Below are positions 17,526 through 26,330 of a stretch of DNA of 64,000 bases, in pieces (the first letter of the stretch is position 1; each line of letters opens with the position of its first letter). Position numbers and translations under genes: made by a program. Source of the stretch: Rhodococcus sp. P-2 (GTDB taxonomy: Bacteria > Actinomycetota > Actinomycetes > Mycobacteriales > Mycobacteriaceae); the NCBI RefSeq assembly GCF_016598535.1, contig NZ_CP066779.1, forward strand, positions 3,656,053 through 3,720,052. The letters run 5' to 3'. The notes under the pieces are model-generated. The model made no database searches. It saw only the letters and a program-made list of their open reading frames with translations, and had not been told where the DNA came from.

Positions 17526-18408
17526 CGTCCTGACGGAAGGTCAGCGGAGAAACACCCACCCGGGTGGCGAAGAATTTGGTGAAGTTCGCAGAATCGTCGA
17601 ACCCCAGCTTCGACGCCACCTGGGTGACCGTGTCCGTACCGAAAGACAGTAATCGTTTCGCTTCGAGCACCACTCGCTGATCGATGTACTGCTTCGCGGT
17701 CATCCCGGCAGCGGATCGGGTAGCTCGTAATACGGTCTTCTCGGAGTACCCGATCGTGTTGGCGTACTCCGAAACCGAACGTACCGTGGCGAAGTCACGT
17801 TCGACAGCGGCATGAAACCTTTCGAACACGTCATTGTGTGCCAGCACCGAACTCTGCTCCTGCCCGCCGAGATGGGTCAGTTTCAACAGAATTGCCGTCA
17901 GCGTGTGCCGCAGAATCGCCGCGCGAACGGCCGGCGCGGAAGTATCCGGACACGCGTAGTTCAGGTTCAGGTGTTTCATACCCGTGCTGATGGTCTCGAG
18001 GTTCTCGCCGGACAACTGCCACGCTGCCTGCCTACTACGAAAGTTTCCGTCCAACAGTTGCTGACTGGCGGCGTCGAGCGAGGAGGGCGTGAACAGAACG
18101 ACCGTCGCCTCGAAATCCTGGATTCGACCCCACTGTTGCACCTGCCCCGGCCTGACCCAGAACACAGTCCCCGGGCTCACCGCGTAGTTCACGAAGTCGA
18201 TGGTGTGTAGCGCCGAACCGTCGGTCACCAGCGCGAGCAAGTGAAACTGCGGACGTTGGGGGCCGACGAACTCTGCGCTTCCCCCGTTGACGCGAATGGT
18301 GTCCAGGCTGAGAACTTCGATCTCGGTCGCATCCGCCACCGAAGATACGTACCCGACGTCCCGGACGGGCACTTGTCTGTTTTTCACTAGTTCGGGACTC
18401 ATCTTCAC
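17512..18408 (-). CDS. AraC-family regulator
   Basis: A 298-residue regulator with an N-terminal cupin-like sensor domain (about 20-150, with SPGTVFWVRPGQVQQW) and a C-terminal double helix-turn-helix (about 200-295), including VTQVASKLGFDDSANFTKFF and GVSPLTFRQ. It overlaps the binding-protein gene tail to tail and is divergent from a DsbA-like gene. The start may be 18408 or 18402. It could control either neighbour; in actinobacteria such regulators commonly serve exporters or oxidoreductases. Confidence 0.85.
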   Translation of the reverse strand: MKMSPELVKNRQVPVRDVGYVSSVADATEIEVLSLDTIRVNGGSAEFVGPQRPQFHLLALVTDGSALHTIDFVNYAVSPGTVFWVRPGQVQQWGRIQDFEATVVLFTPSSLDAASQQLLDGNFRSRQAAWQLSGENLETISTGMKHLNLNYACPDTSAPAVRAAILRHTLTAILLKLTHLGGQEQSSVLAHNDVFERFHAAVERDFATVRSVSEYANTIGYSEKTVLRATRSAAGMTAKQYIDQRVVLEAKRLLSFGTDTVTQVASKLGFDDSANFTKFFATRVGVSPLTFRQDVRAR

Positions 18409-18479
18409 CGTGACCGAATACCCGAATGCGACATACCGTCAGAGTATCAATCAGTTCACGCTCGGATAGGAATCCTCCA

Positions 18480-19148
18480 GTGCAGACATCACGCTCGAGA
18501 ACAGCAGGCAAGACGCAACTCACCTACGTCTTCGACGCCTATTGCGGGTGGTGTTTCGGCTTCGGCCCTGCGTTGACGGAGTTCGTCCGTCAAAATGCCG
18601 ACTCCGTCGACGTGTCCGTGGTCAGCGGCGGACTGTTCACCGGTGAGCGCGTCGTACCCATGTCTTCGGCTCCGTACCTGAAAGCAGCCAACGCCGCAAT
18701 CGCAGCCCAGACCGGCGCCGTCTTCGGTGACGGATATTCACAACTGGTGTCTGACGGACGGTTCGTCATGGATTCGACGGATGCTGCGATCGGACTCGCC
18801 GCGCTGCGTGCACAGGACCCGACACGCGCACTCGACGTCGCGGAGGCCATGCAGATCGCTTTCTACCGAGACGGACACAGCCTCTCCGATCCCGAGACCT
18901 ACCGAGCCATCGCGAAGTCACTCGGACTCGACCCGTCTGCCGCAATGTCCTCCCTGTTCACCACCGCGTCGAAGGACGCCGCCCGCGCCGATTTCGTCCG
19001 TGCACGCACGCTCGGCGCCACGTCGTTTCCGACGCTGCTGTTCCACGGGAGCGACGGGTCAGTCGTGAAGTTCGGTTCTCCGACCAGTACGGCGGCCGAT
19101 CTCACCCGCGACCTGAACACGTGCGTGCGGGCGTATGCCGTGGCCTGA
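18480..19148 (+). CDS. DsbA-family thiol oxidoreductase (FrnE-like)
   Basis: A 222-residue cytoplasmic thioredoxin-fold protein. LTYVFDAYCGWCFGFGP near the N-terminus supplies the active-site CGWC, and TSFPTLLF near the C-terminus is the cis-proline segment. There is no signal peptide, so it belongs with the FrnE/2-hydroxychromene isomerase-like branch, not with secreted DsbA. The GTG at 18480, with AGGA about 8 bp upstream, is preferred over an ATG at 18426 that would add a low-complexity tail. The 51-nt palindromic repeat follows its stop by 14 bp. Confidence 0.83.
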   Translation: MQTSRSRTAGKTQLTYVFDAYCGWCFGFGPALTEFVRQNADSVDVSVVSGGLFTGERVVPMSSAPYLKAANAAIAAQTGAVFGDGYSQLVSDGRFVMDSTDAAIGLAALRAQDPTRALDVAEAMQIAFYRDGHSLSDPETYRAIAKSLGLDPSAAMSSLFTTASKDAARADFVRARTLGATSFPTLLFHGSDGSVVKFGSPTSTAADLTRDLNTCVRAYAVA

Positions 19149-19162
19149 TCCACTCACTTCCC

Positions 19163-19213
19163 GAGCGAAAGGTACGTTCAGCGCCGTCAGTGCGCCGAAC
19201 GTACCGTTCGCTC
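19163..19213. repeat. 51-nt palindromic intergenic repeat, copy A
   Basis: Two 22-nt arms (19163-19184 and 19192-19213) pair with two mismatches around the 7-nt loop CGTCAGT. The core is GGTACGTTC/GAACGTACC. The reverse complement of this element is about 92% identical to the element at 36637-36687, including six of seven loop bases. It lies just after the DsbA-like stop codon. No T-tract follows, so it is not a classic intrinsic terminator. Confidence 0.85.
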
Positions 19214-19296
19214 AGCGCAAGTCCACCGAATTCACACACCCTCCAGTTCTGGTTTGATGAACATCGGAACAAATTGCACCAAGGGGAGGAAAACCT

Positions 19297-19728
19297 GTGG
19301 TTTCAGATCCGATCACCGGCCTGGAGATGGAACTTACCGACATGTGGCAGAAGGGACGTGCGCGCTCGCGAGACGATGCGCGGGCGATTCATCCCAAACT
19401 CGACCCCGCTCTGTACCACGTTCTGGTGCTCCTGAGCCGGTCCGACGCCGTTCGGATGGCAGACCTGATCTCGATACTCAACATCGAGAAGTCGACGCTG
19501 ACCAGGCAGATCGATGCGGCGGCCAGACTTGGCCTGGTCGAACGCATCCCCGATCCCGACGATGCCCGCGCAAAGTTGGTCGCGCTGACGCCCGAAGCAC
19601 GAACGAAGCTCACGACTTACCGCAACCAGCAAATCGACCGTTGGCGTGCTCGCTTGGCCAAATGGGACACCGACGACGTCATCACGCTGACCGCTCTCCT
19701 GCGTCGCCTCGCTCAGGCCAAAGACTGA
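19297..19728 (+). CDS. MarR-family regulator
   Basis: A 143-residue winged-helix protein: RMADLISILNIEKSTLTRQI is the recognition region and the wing contains DPDDARAKLVALT. A very strong ribosome site, GGGGAGGA, precedes the GTG at 19297. It stands alone between the DsbA-like gene and a convergent hydrolase, 54 bp away. The target is unknown; MarR proteins often respond to phenolics or oxidants. Confidence 0.87.
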   Translation: MVSDPITGLEMELTDMWQKGRARSRDDARAIHPKLDPALYHVLVLLSRSDAVRMADLISILNIEKSTLTRQIDAAARLGLVERIPDPDDARAKLVALTPEARTKLTTYRNQQIDRWRARLAKWDTDDVITLTALLRRLAQAKD

Positions 19729-19782
19729 TACCGGAGCAGTCGCGCAGAACAGCCGACTCGAATGGCCGGACGCATTACCCCG

Positions 19783-20475
19783 TCACGACACTTGTGCCGC
19801 AGCACGCAGAATCAACTGGGTTACCTCGTGCGGGTGTGACGCCAACGATGCATGACCCGCGTCGAGTTCCTCGATCTCGCGCGCACCGATGCGCTCTGCC
19901 ATCCAACGCTCGGTCTCGGGAGGAATCATTCGGTCCTGCCCGGAAACCTGATACCAACTCGGCTTCCCACGCCACGCCGGCGGCCCTGATGGATCCGAGA
20001 AGCACTGACCCGCAATGGGTTTCTGCGTCAGCGCCATGACCAATGCCTCGGTATCGTCGAGGTCCTGACTGAAACTCTCCTGAAACTTGTCCGGGGTGAT
20101 CCACAGGAAGCCCTCGGCGTCCGGCGCAATGTTCGCCGCTCCCGCAGGCTGATCAGTGCGAGCGAAGATGCTCCCCAGACTGTCCCCCTCGTCCGGTGCG
20201 AAGGCAGCGATATACACCAGTCCCACAACATTTTCCGCATGACCCGCGCCTGTGATCACCGCACCGCCGTACGAATGCCCGACCAGTAGCGTCGGGCCGT
20301 CCATCGATTCGGCCAACTTCCTGGTGCGGTCCACGTCGGCGGCCAGCGAAGTAAGTGGATTCTGAACCGCGATCACCCGATGCCCGGCGTTATGGAGAGT
20401 CGGTATGACGTGACGCCAATGAGAACCGTCTCCCCACGCTCCATGCACCAGAACGATGTTTACCTTCTCTGCCAT
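19783..20475 (-). CDS. Alpha/beta hydrolase
   Basis: A 230-residue hydrolase. The oxyanion region VLVHGAWGDGSHW is near the N-terminus, the nucleophile elbow is GHSYGG, the acid is probably in SGQDRMIP, and the catalytic His is in DAGHASL. It resembles small esterases of the salicylate-esterase/EstC type. The ATG at 20475 follows GAAGGAG at good spacing, so the longer reading is rejected. It is divergent from an AraC gene, which may regulate it. Confidence 0.87.
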   Translation of the reverse strand: MAEKVNIVLVHGAWGDGSHWRHVIPTLHNAGHRVIAVQNPLTSLAADVDRTRKLAESMDGPTLLVGHSYGGAVITGAGHAENVVGLVYIAAFAPDEGDSLGSIFARTDQPAGAANIAPDAEGFLWITPDKFQESFSQDLDDTEALVMALTQKPIAGQCFSDPSGPPAWRGKPSWYQVSGQDRMIPPETERWMAERIGAREIEELDAGHASLASHPHEVTQLILRAAAQVS

Positions 20476-20651
20476 GACCAACTCCTTCAGATACGCAGTG
20501 GGAACGAGCACTCCGACAATCGGCAAGCCTCCGAAAACTCGCCTTGCCTGTTACCCACGTTAAGGGGATCCTGGATCAATAACCATGACCAGATTGCCAA
20601 GTTTTTATGCAGAAACACCGAAATGTTCGAGACCTCCGGAGTGGCCGACCC

Positions 20652-21560
20652 ATGACGACGACATCCTCACAGCGGTACGTACCCACCACCGACGAGACCC
20701 GAACCCGGGACACCCTCTCGCATGTTCTCGAAGTCGTTCACCTTCGCGGCGATCAGATTCATCGCTGCGTCCACAGTGAGAACTTCACCGTGGAGGTGCC
20801 GGCGGGAGTACGAGCACTTCACATCGCCGAGCGCGGTGACATAGTGATCAGAACCCACGGAAAGGAACCGATCGAACTCGGTCCAGGGGAACTCGTACTG
20901 TTACCCCATGGGCACGCACATACGATCGAGAATGCGGTTCCGGTCCTCCCGAGAACCGAAACACGGTGGCTTTTCGGAACTTTCACACTCGACGACGTTG
21001 CGGCTCAGCGACTGCTCTCGGTTCTACCGGACTTCGTCGAACTGCGTCCGACACAGTCGACCCCGGTCGAGTGGCTGGAGGTGAGCAGTCGCCTGTTGAG
21101 TGAGGAGGTGAACGATCCGAGACCTGGTTCCTCCGTGATGGTTTCCCCAATTCTCGACCTTCTCTTCGTCCAGATACTCAGAGCGTGGGCACGGGCGGAC
21201 GGCTCGAACGGCGGATGGCTGACCGCCGCAATGGACCCACGAATCGGGCAGGCGCTCGAGGCCGTCCACAACGACCCCTCTCGCAACTGGAGCATCGACG
21301 AATTGGCGACACTGTCCACGCTGTCGAGATCGTCTTTCGCGGAGCGATTCTCGCGACTGGTCGGTCAGACGCCCGGCGCTTACATCACCGAACGCCGACT
21401 CGACCGCGCGGCCGAACTACTCGTGCAAACTACCGAGCCGGTCGGAACCATTGCGGTAACTGTCGGCTACGAATCCGATGCCGCGTTCAGCCGCGCCTTC
21501 CGTCGACGATTCGACGCCTCGCCGTTGAACTGGCGAAAATCCAACTTCCACAATCACTGA
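20652..21560 (+). CDS. AraC-family regulator with cupin sensor
   Basis: A 302-residue protein. The first half is a cupin-type sensor (HIAERGDIVIRTHGKEPIEL, then LLPHGHAHTIE); the second half is an AraC DNA-binding domain with RSSFAERFSRLVGQTPGAYI and VGYESDAAFSRAFRRRFDAS. The ATG at 20652 starts the homology; the frame before it reads as intergenic. It is divergent from the alpha/beta hydrolase, a pairing common in actinobacteria, and ends 2 bp from the convergent YdcF-like gene. Confidence 0.87.
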   Translation: MTTTSSQRYVPTTDETRTRDTLSHVLEVVHLRGDQIHRCVHSENFTVEVPAGVRALHIAERGDIVIRTHGKEPIELGPGELVLLPHGHAHTIENAVPVLPRTETRWLFGTFTLDDVAAQRLLSVLPDFVELRPTQSTPVEWLEVSSRLLSEEVNDPRPGSSVMVSPILDLLFVQILRAWARADGSNGGWLTAAMDPRIGQALEAVHNDPSRNWSIDELATLSTLSRSSFAERFSRLVGQTPGAYITERRLDRAAELLVQTTEPVGTIAVTVGYESDAAFSRAFRRRFDASPLNWRKSNFHNH

Positions 21561-21562
21561 CG

Positions 21563-22201
21563 TCAGGTCGCAGCGATTACACCGGCGACCGGAATCCGGC
21601 CGAGAACCGCAACGCGGAAATCCACCATCGCACGTTCCACGTGATTGGCGCTCGAGACCACAACCACGCCGGTCGCGCCTCGATCGGCGAGAATCCGCGC
21701 AGAGTTGAGCGCGTTCTCCACCGTCGACCACGACGTTCCTTCTTCGGTGATCCGGCCCGGGTCGACGCCGTTGGCAACCAGCCACTCACGCATCGCCCTG
21801 GCTTCGGTCACTCCGGCCTTCGGAGCCCCACCGCTCGTGATGATCGGAGATTGCGGGTACTGACGAGCCAGCTGCAATGCCGCCTGAAGTCGGTCGACCA
21901 GCATGGGACGCATCGTGCCGTCATCGAAGAGGCCGGCACCCAAGACGACGATGTTGGTGCCCACCGGGTTGAGGTCGAGCAGGACAGGCGACTGGCGCGT
22001 CAGCGTCTCAGCGCTCGTGCAGGCAAGAATGAGGGACCGCACCGGTGTTTGGCACCCACCCACCGTCGACAAGATTCCGTTGACGACCGTTGTCGGTGTG
22101 ATGTCGGCGCTCGCCGTCGCCGGCGAAAGACCCACCCCAGCTGCGGCGATTACCGAAGCAGCGATCAAACCCTTCGTCACAGACCTGCGAACATTTGCCA
22201 T
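21563..22201 (-). CDS. Secreted YdcF/SanA-like DUF218 protein
   Basis: A 212-residue protein with an N-terminal signal peptide (basic MANVRRSVTK, a hydrophobic core, then a small-residue SPATASA cleavage region). The mature part has the DUF218 pattern: NIVVLGAGLFDDGTMRPML, then QSPIITSGGAPKAGVTEA, then STVENALNSARIL and VVVVSSANHVERA. DUF218 proteins (SanA, ElyC, YdcF) act in envelope biology, but their reaction is not settled. Secretion without a membrane anchor is a mild variation. The ATG at 22201 is chosen for the signal peptide. Confidence 0.8.
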   Translation of the reverse strand: MANVRRSVTKGLIAASVIAAAGVGLSPATASADITPTTVVNGILSTVGGCQTPVRSLILACTSAETLTRQSPVLLDLNPVGTNIVVLGAGLFDDGTMRPMLVDRLQAALQLARQYPQSPIITSGGAPKAGVTEARAMREWLVANGVDPGRITEEGTSWSTVENALNSARILADRGATGVVVVSSANHVERAMVDFRVAVLGRIPVAGVIAAT

Positions 22202-22557
22202 GTAGCCGAACCCCCAGATTGTCGATTGTCCAGCCCACGGTAACGAATATTTGGCCGCGATTGCATCATTTGACTCAAATTTACTGTTCACTGACCGTCA
22301 CACAGACTAAACATAAATATTGGGCAACAATTCGGATTCGAAACCGTCATCTACCAGCATCTCGAATCGACGCGCCCGCCTCATTACCTATCTGAGCAGC
22401 AGCGTCACCGAGAAGGTCGACAACGCTGAACGGCAACAATTGGTTGTCCCAGATCACGATGTTGCATCCAGGTGTTCCTGGTCGCCCGATCCCCCTGGCC
22501 ATGTCTCCCGGCCGGATCTCCAGCCCTCCGGCTCGTTCACCGAGAACCACAGACGCG
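22202..22557. other. Intergenic stretch between YdcF-like and PucR genes
   Basis: About 356 bp. The left part (22202-22330) is AT-rich and probably holds the YdcF-like promoter. The right part carries a minus-strand open frame that ends at 22347 and runs under the end of the PucR gene; its last 70 residues include CNIVIWDNQLLPFSVVDLLG, more protein-like than a typical shadow frame, but I see no start signal and cannot assign a family. It may be a decayed gene end. Confidence 0.35.
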
Positions 22558-23841
22558 TCATGTTCGGGAAGCGTCCGCCTCGATGCCGATTGCGCGGCGC
22601 GCTCCCAGCGCCATGGTGACGCGCACGAGATCCTTCGGCGACGACAGGTCAAGTCCCGTCAGGGAACTCGCCTTCCGCAGGCGGTACACCACTGTGTTCG
22701 GATGTACGTGTAGCTGCCGGGCGGTGGCGGCTCGATCGAATCCGGAGTCGATGAAAGATTCGAGCGTCTCGAGTACCGCACTATCGGACTCCAACGGCAA
22801 CAACACATCTGCCAGTATCGGTAGGGCAGCGCTGGGCCGCGTCAGTTGGTACTCGACTGCAAGATCTTCGAGACGGACTACGCCACTGGTGCGTCCGTAC
22901 TTTCGGGCGACGTTCAGCACCTCGCGCGCCTGAGTCACGGCTGCAGGAACTGCGACCGGTGCGGCGATATGTACGGCGGCCACTGTGGACGCACCGATCA
23001 CCTTTTCGAGATCCCCCAACCGTCGACACAGCGCCAGATACTGCGGGCTCGACGCCCAGTTTCCCTCTGCAGGTTCCGATTCCACGATAGGGATCAGCAC
23101 GGCTCCGCCACTGCTCCCGAGCACTCCGAGGGCTTTGTCCCGCCCCACCTGATCCAGTTCGCGTTGCAGGTGGCGCACCTTTCTCCGCTCCGCGACGGCA
23201 GTATCCACCTCGGTCGAGGACTCGTCGTCGTTCCGCTCGACGTGCAGCGCCACCACCCAGTACAGGCGCGCCAACCTGATCCCCACCTCGTCGGAGACTC
23301 GATCCACATCGACACCCGTCGAAAGTGCTACGAACAGCGACCTTCGCGCCGAATCCTCGTCCGTCTGGGTGGCGTGGTCGGAACCGTAGCCGGCCAGAAC
23401 CGCGGACGTGGAGGCCGCGGTGTATGCATTCAAGAGTCGTCCGGTGCGCGCAAGTGCAACACCGTCTTCCGGAACCGCCCATTCGCTGATCGTCTCCCAC
23501 CACAACCCTGCGGCCAGGTGATATGCGCGCAGCACCTCACCGAGCGGAACCAATTCCTGCGCCCGTTGACGAGCCGATTCACTGATGTCGGCGAGCAACT
23601 CGGGCGCCAGATCTGCGCCCGTCCGGAGCATCGAGATGAACAGTTCCAGGTTTCGCCTCACGATAGTGGTGACGTCGTTACGCAACGCCTCGTCCGGGAG
23701 CAACCGGTAGAAGGTGACGTCGCGGTGAACCAGGTCGACCGTCGCCATGACCAGCGGATGGGTGCGTTGCGCCAAGCGATCGGCCAGAGATCTGCCGCCA
23801 ACCAATATCGGCTCGAACGGCAGTTCTTTGTTCACAGACAC
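22558..23841 (-). CDS. PucR/CdaR-family transcriptional regulator
   Basis: About 427 residues from a GTG at 23841, which has GGAGG 5-6 bp before it. The N-terminal part is a RsbRD-like helical sensor region (LAQRTHPLVMATVDLV, ISESARQRAQELVPLGEVLRAY). A middle GGDEF-like degenerate domain follows. The C-terminal helix-turn-helix of the PucR type contains DSGFDRAATARQLHVHPNTVVYRLRKA. It is divergent from a secreted SGNH hydrolase gene with 136 bp between, so it probably controls that gene and the MFS behind it. Confidence 0.83.
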   Translation of the reverse strand: MSVNKELPFEPILVGGRSLADRLAQRTHPLVMATVDLVHRDVTFYRLLPDEALRNDVTTIVRRNLELFISMLRTGADLAPELLADISESARQRAQELVPLGEVLRAYHLAAGLWWETISEWAVPEDGVALARTGRLLNAYTAASTSAVLAGYGSDHATQTDEDSARRSLFVALSTGVDVDRVSDEVGIRLARLYWVVALHVERNDDESSTEVDTAVAERRKVRHLQRELDQVGRDKALGVLGSSGGAVLIPIVESEPAEGNWASSPQYLALCRRLGDLEKVIGASTVAAVHIAAPVAVPAAVTQAREVLNVARKYGRTSGVVRLEDLAVEYQLTRPSAALPILADVLLPLESDSAVLETLESFIDSGFDRAATARQLHVHPNTVVYRLRKASSLTGLDLSSPKDLVRVTMALGARRAIGIEADASRT

Positions 23842-23977
23842 AAAACCCTCCACAGAATTGAATTGCCATCACAAGGCCGACCTGCCTTTTTCCTATCACT
23901 ATGTAACCCACGCCACTCTCGAATTCACAATCGGTGGCGTAACTGGAAGTCTCACTTTCGACCAATAGGAGCCTCGA

Positions 23978-24853
23978 GTGACGTTGAAGACGCGCAGCGC
24001 AGCCATTCTGGCAGGCGTCGTCGCTGCCGGTTCGATCGCCGCCATCGGGACCGGTGTGTCGAGCGCCGAGACGTCGGACAGTGTTGTCCAGTACGTCGCA
24101 CTCGGCGATTCCGCGGCGGCCGGCCCACTGGTAAACGCACAGGACTCGTCGTCGCCGGGCTGCCTACGATCACTCGACAACTACCCTTCCGTAGTGGCGC
24201 AAAGACTCGGCGCTCAACTCACGGACGTGACCTGCTCGTCGGCGCGATCCGCCAACGTCACGGACACCGCACAACCGACGTTCTCCGGTCAAGTACCGCC
24301 GCAGGCAACAGCATTGGGTCCTGACACCGACCTCGTCACCATCACCATCGGCGCCAACGACATCTCGTTGTTCCCGACAGTTCTCAGCTGTGTCAATCCA
24401 CTTCCCGAACCCACCGGAACTTCCTGCCGTGACAAGTTCACCGCGGGTGGCGTAGATCAGCAGCGACACATGATCGAAAATGCCTCCGCGGGTTGGGGTT
24501 CCATGATCGAATCGGTTCGCGACGGTGCGCCATCGGCACGCATCGTCGTGATCGGATACGGGACATACATCGCCACCGGCGGATGCCCCGGCACCCAACC
24601 GTTCTGGCCTCGCGACGCCGACTATCTCCAGAGTGTGATCGACTACGGCAACACTGTCATGGCAGCGACCGCTGCCCGTCACGACGTCGAGTACATCGAC
24701 ATCACCGAAGCCACTGCCGGACATGACATCTGCACGGATCCGGCAACCGCGTTCTACACCGGAATCGTCCCGAACCAGCCGGCGGTTCCACTGCATCCCA
24801 CCGCAGCCGGAATGCAAGCCATCGGCAACGCCGTCGCCGACGCTCTGTCCTGA
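23978..24853 (+). CDS. Secreted SGNH/GDSL lipase-esterase
   Basis: A 291-residue exported enzyme. The signal peptide ends near VSSAET; then come block I YVALGDSAAAGP with nucleophile Ser45, the block-III TITIGANDIS, and block V VPLHPTAAG. The usual Asp three residues before the catalytic His is absent (AVPLHP), as in Streptomyces-type esterases that use a Ser-His dyad. Paired cysteines suggest disulfides. The GTG at 23978 follows AGGAG. It precedes a Spinster-type MFS by 51 bp and is divergent from a PucR regulator, which suggests uptake or export of a released product. Confidence 0.85.
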   Translation: MTLKTRSAAILAGVVAAGSIAAIGTGVSSAETSDSVVQYVALGDSAAAGPLVNAQDSSSPGCLRSLDNYPSVVAQRLGAQLTDVTCSSARSANVTDTAQPTFSGQVPPQATALGPDTDLVTITIGANDISLFPTVLSCVNPLPEPTGTSCRDKFTAGGVDQQRHMIENASAGWGSMIESVRDGAPSARIVVIGYGTYIATGGCPGTQPFWPRDADYLQSVIDYGNTVMAATAARHDVEYIDITEATAGHDICTDPATAFYTGIVPNQPAVPLHPTAAGMQAIGNAVADALS

Positions 24854-24904
24854 GCCCCTCCCCAGCACAATTCATTCAGCACTCGCGAAAAGGGTGGAAC
24901 AACC

Positions 24905-26281
24905 ATGTCAATTCAACGAGACGCTCCACCGCTGCCGTCCGTCGACGGCGCCCCCGTCGGAACCCGTGACAAACTGCTCGGCGGCACACTCGTCGCACTG
25001 TTTCTCGCAAACATGCTCAACTTCTTCGACCGGGCGATCCCCTCGGTCGTCGCCGAGCCGATCAAGAACGAGTTTTCGCTCAGCGACCTGCAATTGGGAT
25101 TGATCACCTCTGCCTTCACCCTCGTCTACGCGATCGCCGGGCTGCCGCTGGGCCGGTTGGCCGACACGAAGAACCGACCCAAGATCATCGGCATCGGCCT
25201 CCTGGTGTGGAGCGGCCTGACGGCAGCAACCGGTGCCGCCGGCAGCTACGTGCTGTTCATCCTTGCGCGTCTGGGTGTCGGCGTCGGCGAAGCGACGTTC
25301 ACACCTGCGGCAAACTCCATGATCGGCGATATGTACCCGGCGGAACGACGCTCGCGTGCTCTCGGCGTCTTCATGCTCGGCTTGCCGATCGGTCTGATGC
25401 TCGCGTACTTCACCGTCGGCAAGATCGCAGAGGCCTTCGACAGCTGGCGGGCACCGTTCTTCCTCGCCGCGATTCCCGGTGTCCTTCTGGCAGTTGTCCT
25501 CTACCGCATGGCAGATCCGGTTCGTGGTGGTTCCGAAAGTCCGGAGGCCCGCGCAGCCGCTGTGTCACAGGCACCGATCACGCGACCGATCCGTCGCCTG
25601 CTTGCAATTCCCACGCTCCGCTGGCTCATCCTTGCCGGACTGACCTTCAACTTCGCTGCCTACGCGGTCAATTCGTTCGTCGTCCCGCTTCTGATGCGCC
25701 AGTACCACCTGAAACTGACTGCTGCAGCGTCGGTCACCGGCATCATCGTCGGTATCACCGGCCTGATCGGATTGGTTCTCGGCGCCAAGTACGCAGACAA
25801 GGCCAGCGCACGCTCACCGCGGGCACGCTTGATGATCGGCGTGGGAACCTCGGCATTGGCAGCGCCTTTGACGGCGTTGGCACTTCTGCAACACGGCGGG
25901 AGCGTCGTGATGTTCACGCTCTTGTTCTCGGCCGGTTGGCTTCTGGCCTACGGCTTCTACATCAGCGTCTACCCTGCAATTCACGATGTCGTGGTTCCCA
26001 GGCTTCGCGGCACTGCGACAGCACTGTTCTTCGCTGCCATGTATCTTCTCGGCGGGTTCTCGGGACCTGTTGCTGTAGGCGCGATTTCGGACTGGTTCGC
26101 CAAGCGTGCGCTTGCCGACGCCGGTACCGGAAAATTGGCTCAGTACGCCGGCGACGGGCTGAACTCGGCAATGTATCTCGTGCCGATCATGTTGGCACTC
26201 ACCGCGGTATTCATCTACCTGGCTACGCGCACCGTCGGCAAGGACTCCGCGCGCATGCAAGCAGAACTGAGCCAGGCCTGA
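24905..26281 (+). CDS. Spinster-type MFS transporter
   Basis: A 458-residue major facilitator with 12 predicted helices. The opening LANMLNFFDRAIPSVVAEPI and LGLITSAFTLVYAIAGLPLGRLADTKNR are typical of the Spinster branch, which includes proteins moving sphingolipids or aromatic acids. It lies 51 bp after the SGNH hydrolase gene, probably in one transcript, and ends at a strong hairpin. Import of a hydrolysis product is a reasonable guess; direction and substrate are not shown. Confidence 0.84.
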   Translation: MSIQRDAPPLPSVDGAPVGTRDKLLGGTLVALFLANMLNFFDRAIPSVVAEPIKNEFSLSDLQLGLITSAFTLVYAIAGLPLGRLADTKNRPKIIGIGLLVWSGLTAATGAAGSYVLFILARLGVGVGEATFTPAANSMIGDMYPAERRSRALGVFMLGLPIGLMLAYFTVGKIAEAFDSWRAPFFLAAIPGVLLAVVLYRMADPVRGGSESPEARAAAVSQAPITRPIRRLLAIPTLRWLILAGLTFNFAAYAVNSFVVPLLMRQYHLKLTAAASVTGIIVGITGLIGLVLGAKYADKASARSPRARLMIGVGTSALAAPLTALALLQHGGSVVMFTLLFSAGWLLAYGFYISVYPAIHDVVVPRLRGTATALFFAAMYLLGGFSGPVAVGAISDWFAKRALADAGTGKLAQYAGDGLNSAMYLVPIMLALTAVFIYLATRTVGKDSARMQAELSQA

Positions 26282-26297
26282 TCAACTAGCTCACGGC

Positions 26298-26326
26298 GGT
26301 GGCGGGGCTCCCGAAGCCCCGCCACC
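26298..26326. terminator. Strong hairpin between convergent genes, bidirectional terminator
   Basis: GGTGGCGGGGCT (26298-26309) pairs perfectly with AGCCCCGCCACC (26315-26326) around the 5-nt loop CCCGA. It lies between the MFS stop and the convergent Tat-protein stop at 26331 and can serve both strands. The T-tract is weak, as is common at high GC. Confidence 0.75.
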
Positions 26327-26330
26327 GAAG

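Noticed and set aside
18426-18479. ATG at 18426 as the start of the DsbA-like protein
   Set aside because: It lies in the promoter region shared with the AraC gene and has no ribosome site; the GTG at 18480 has one.
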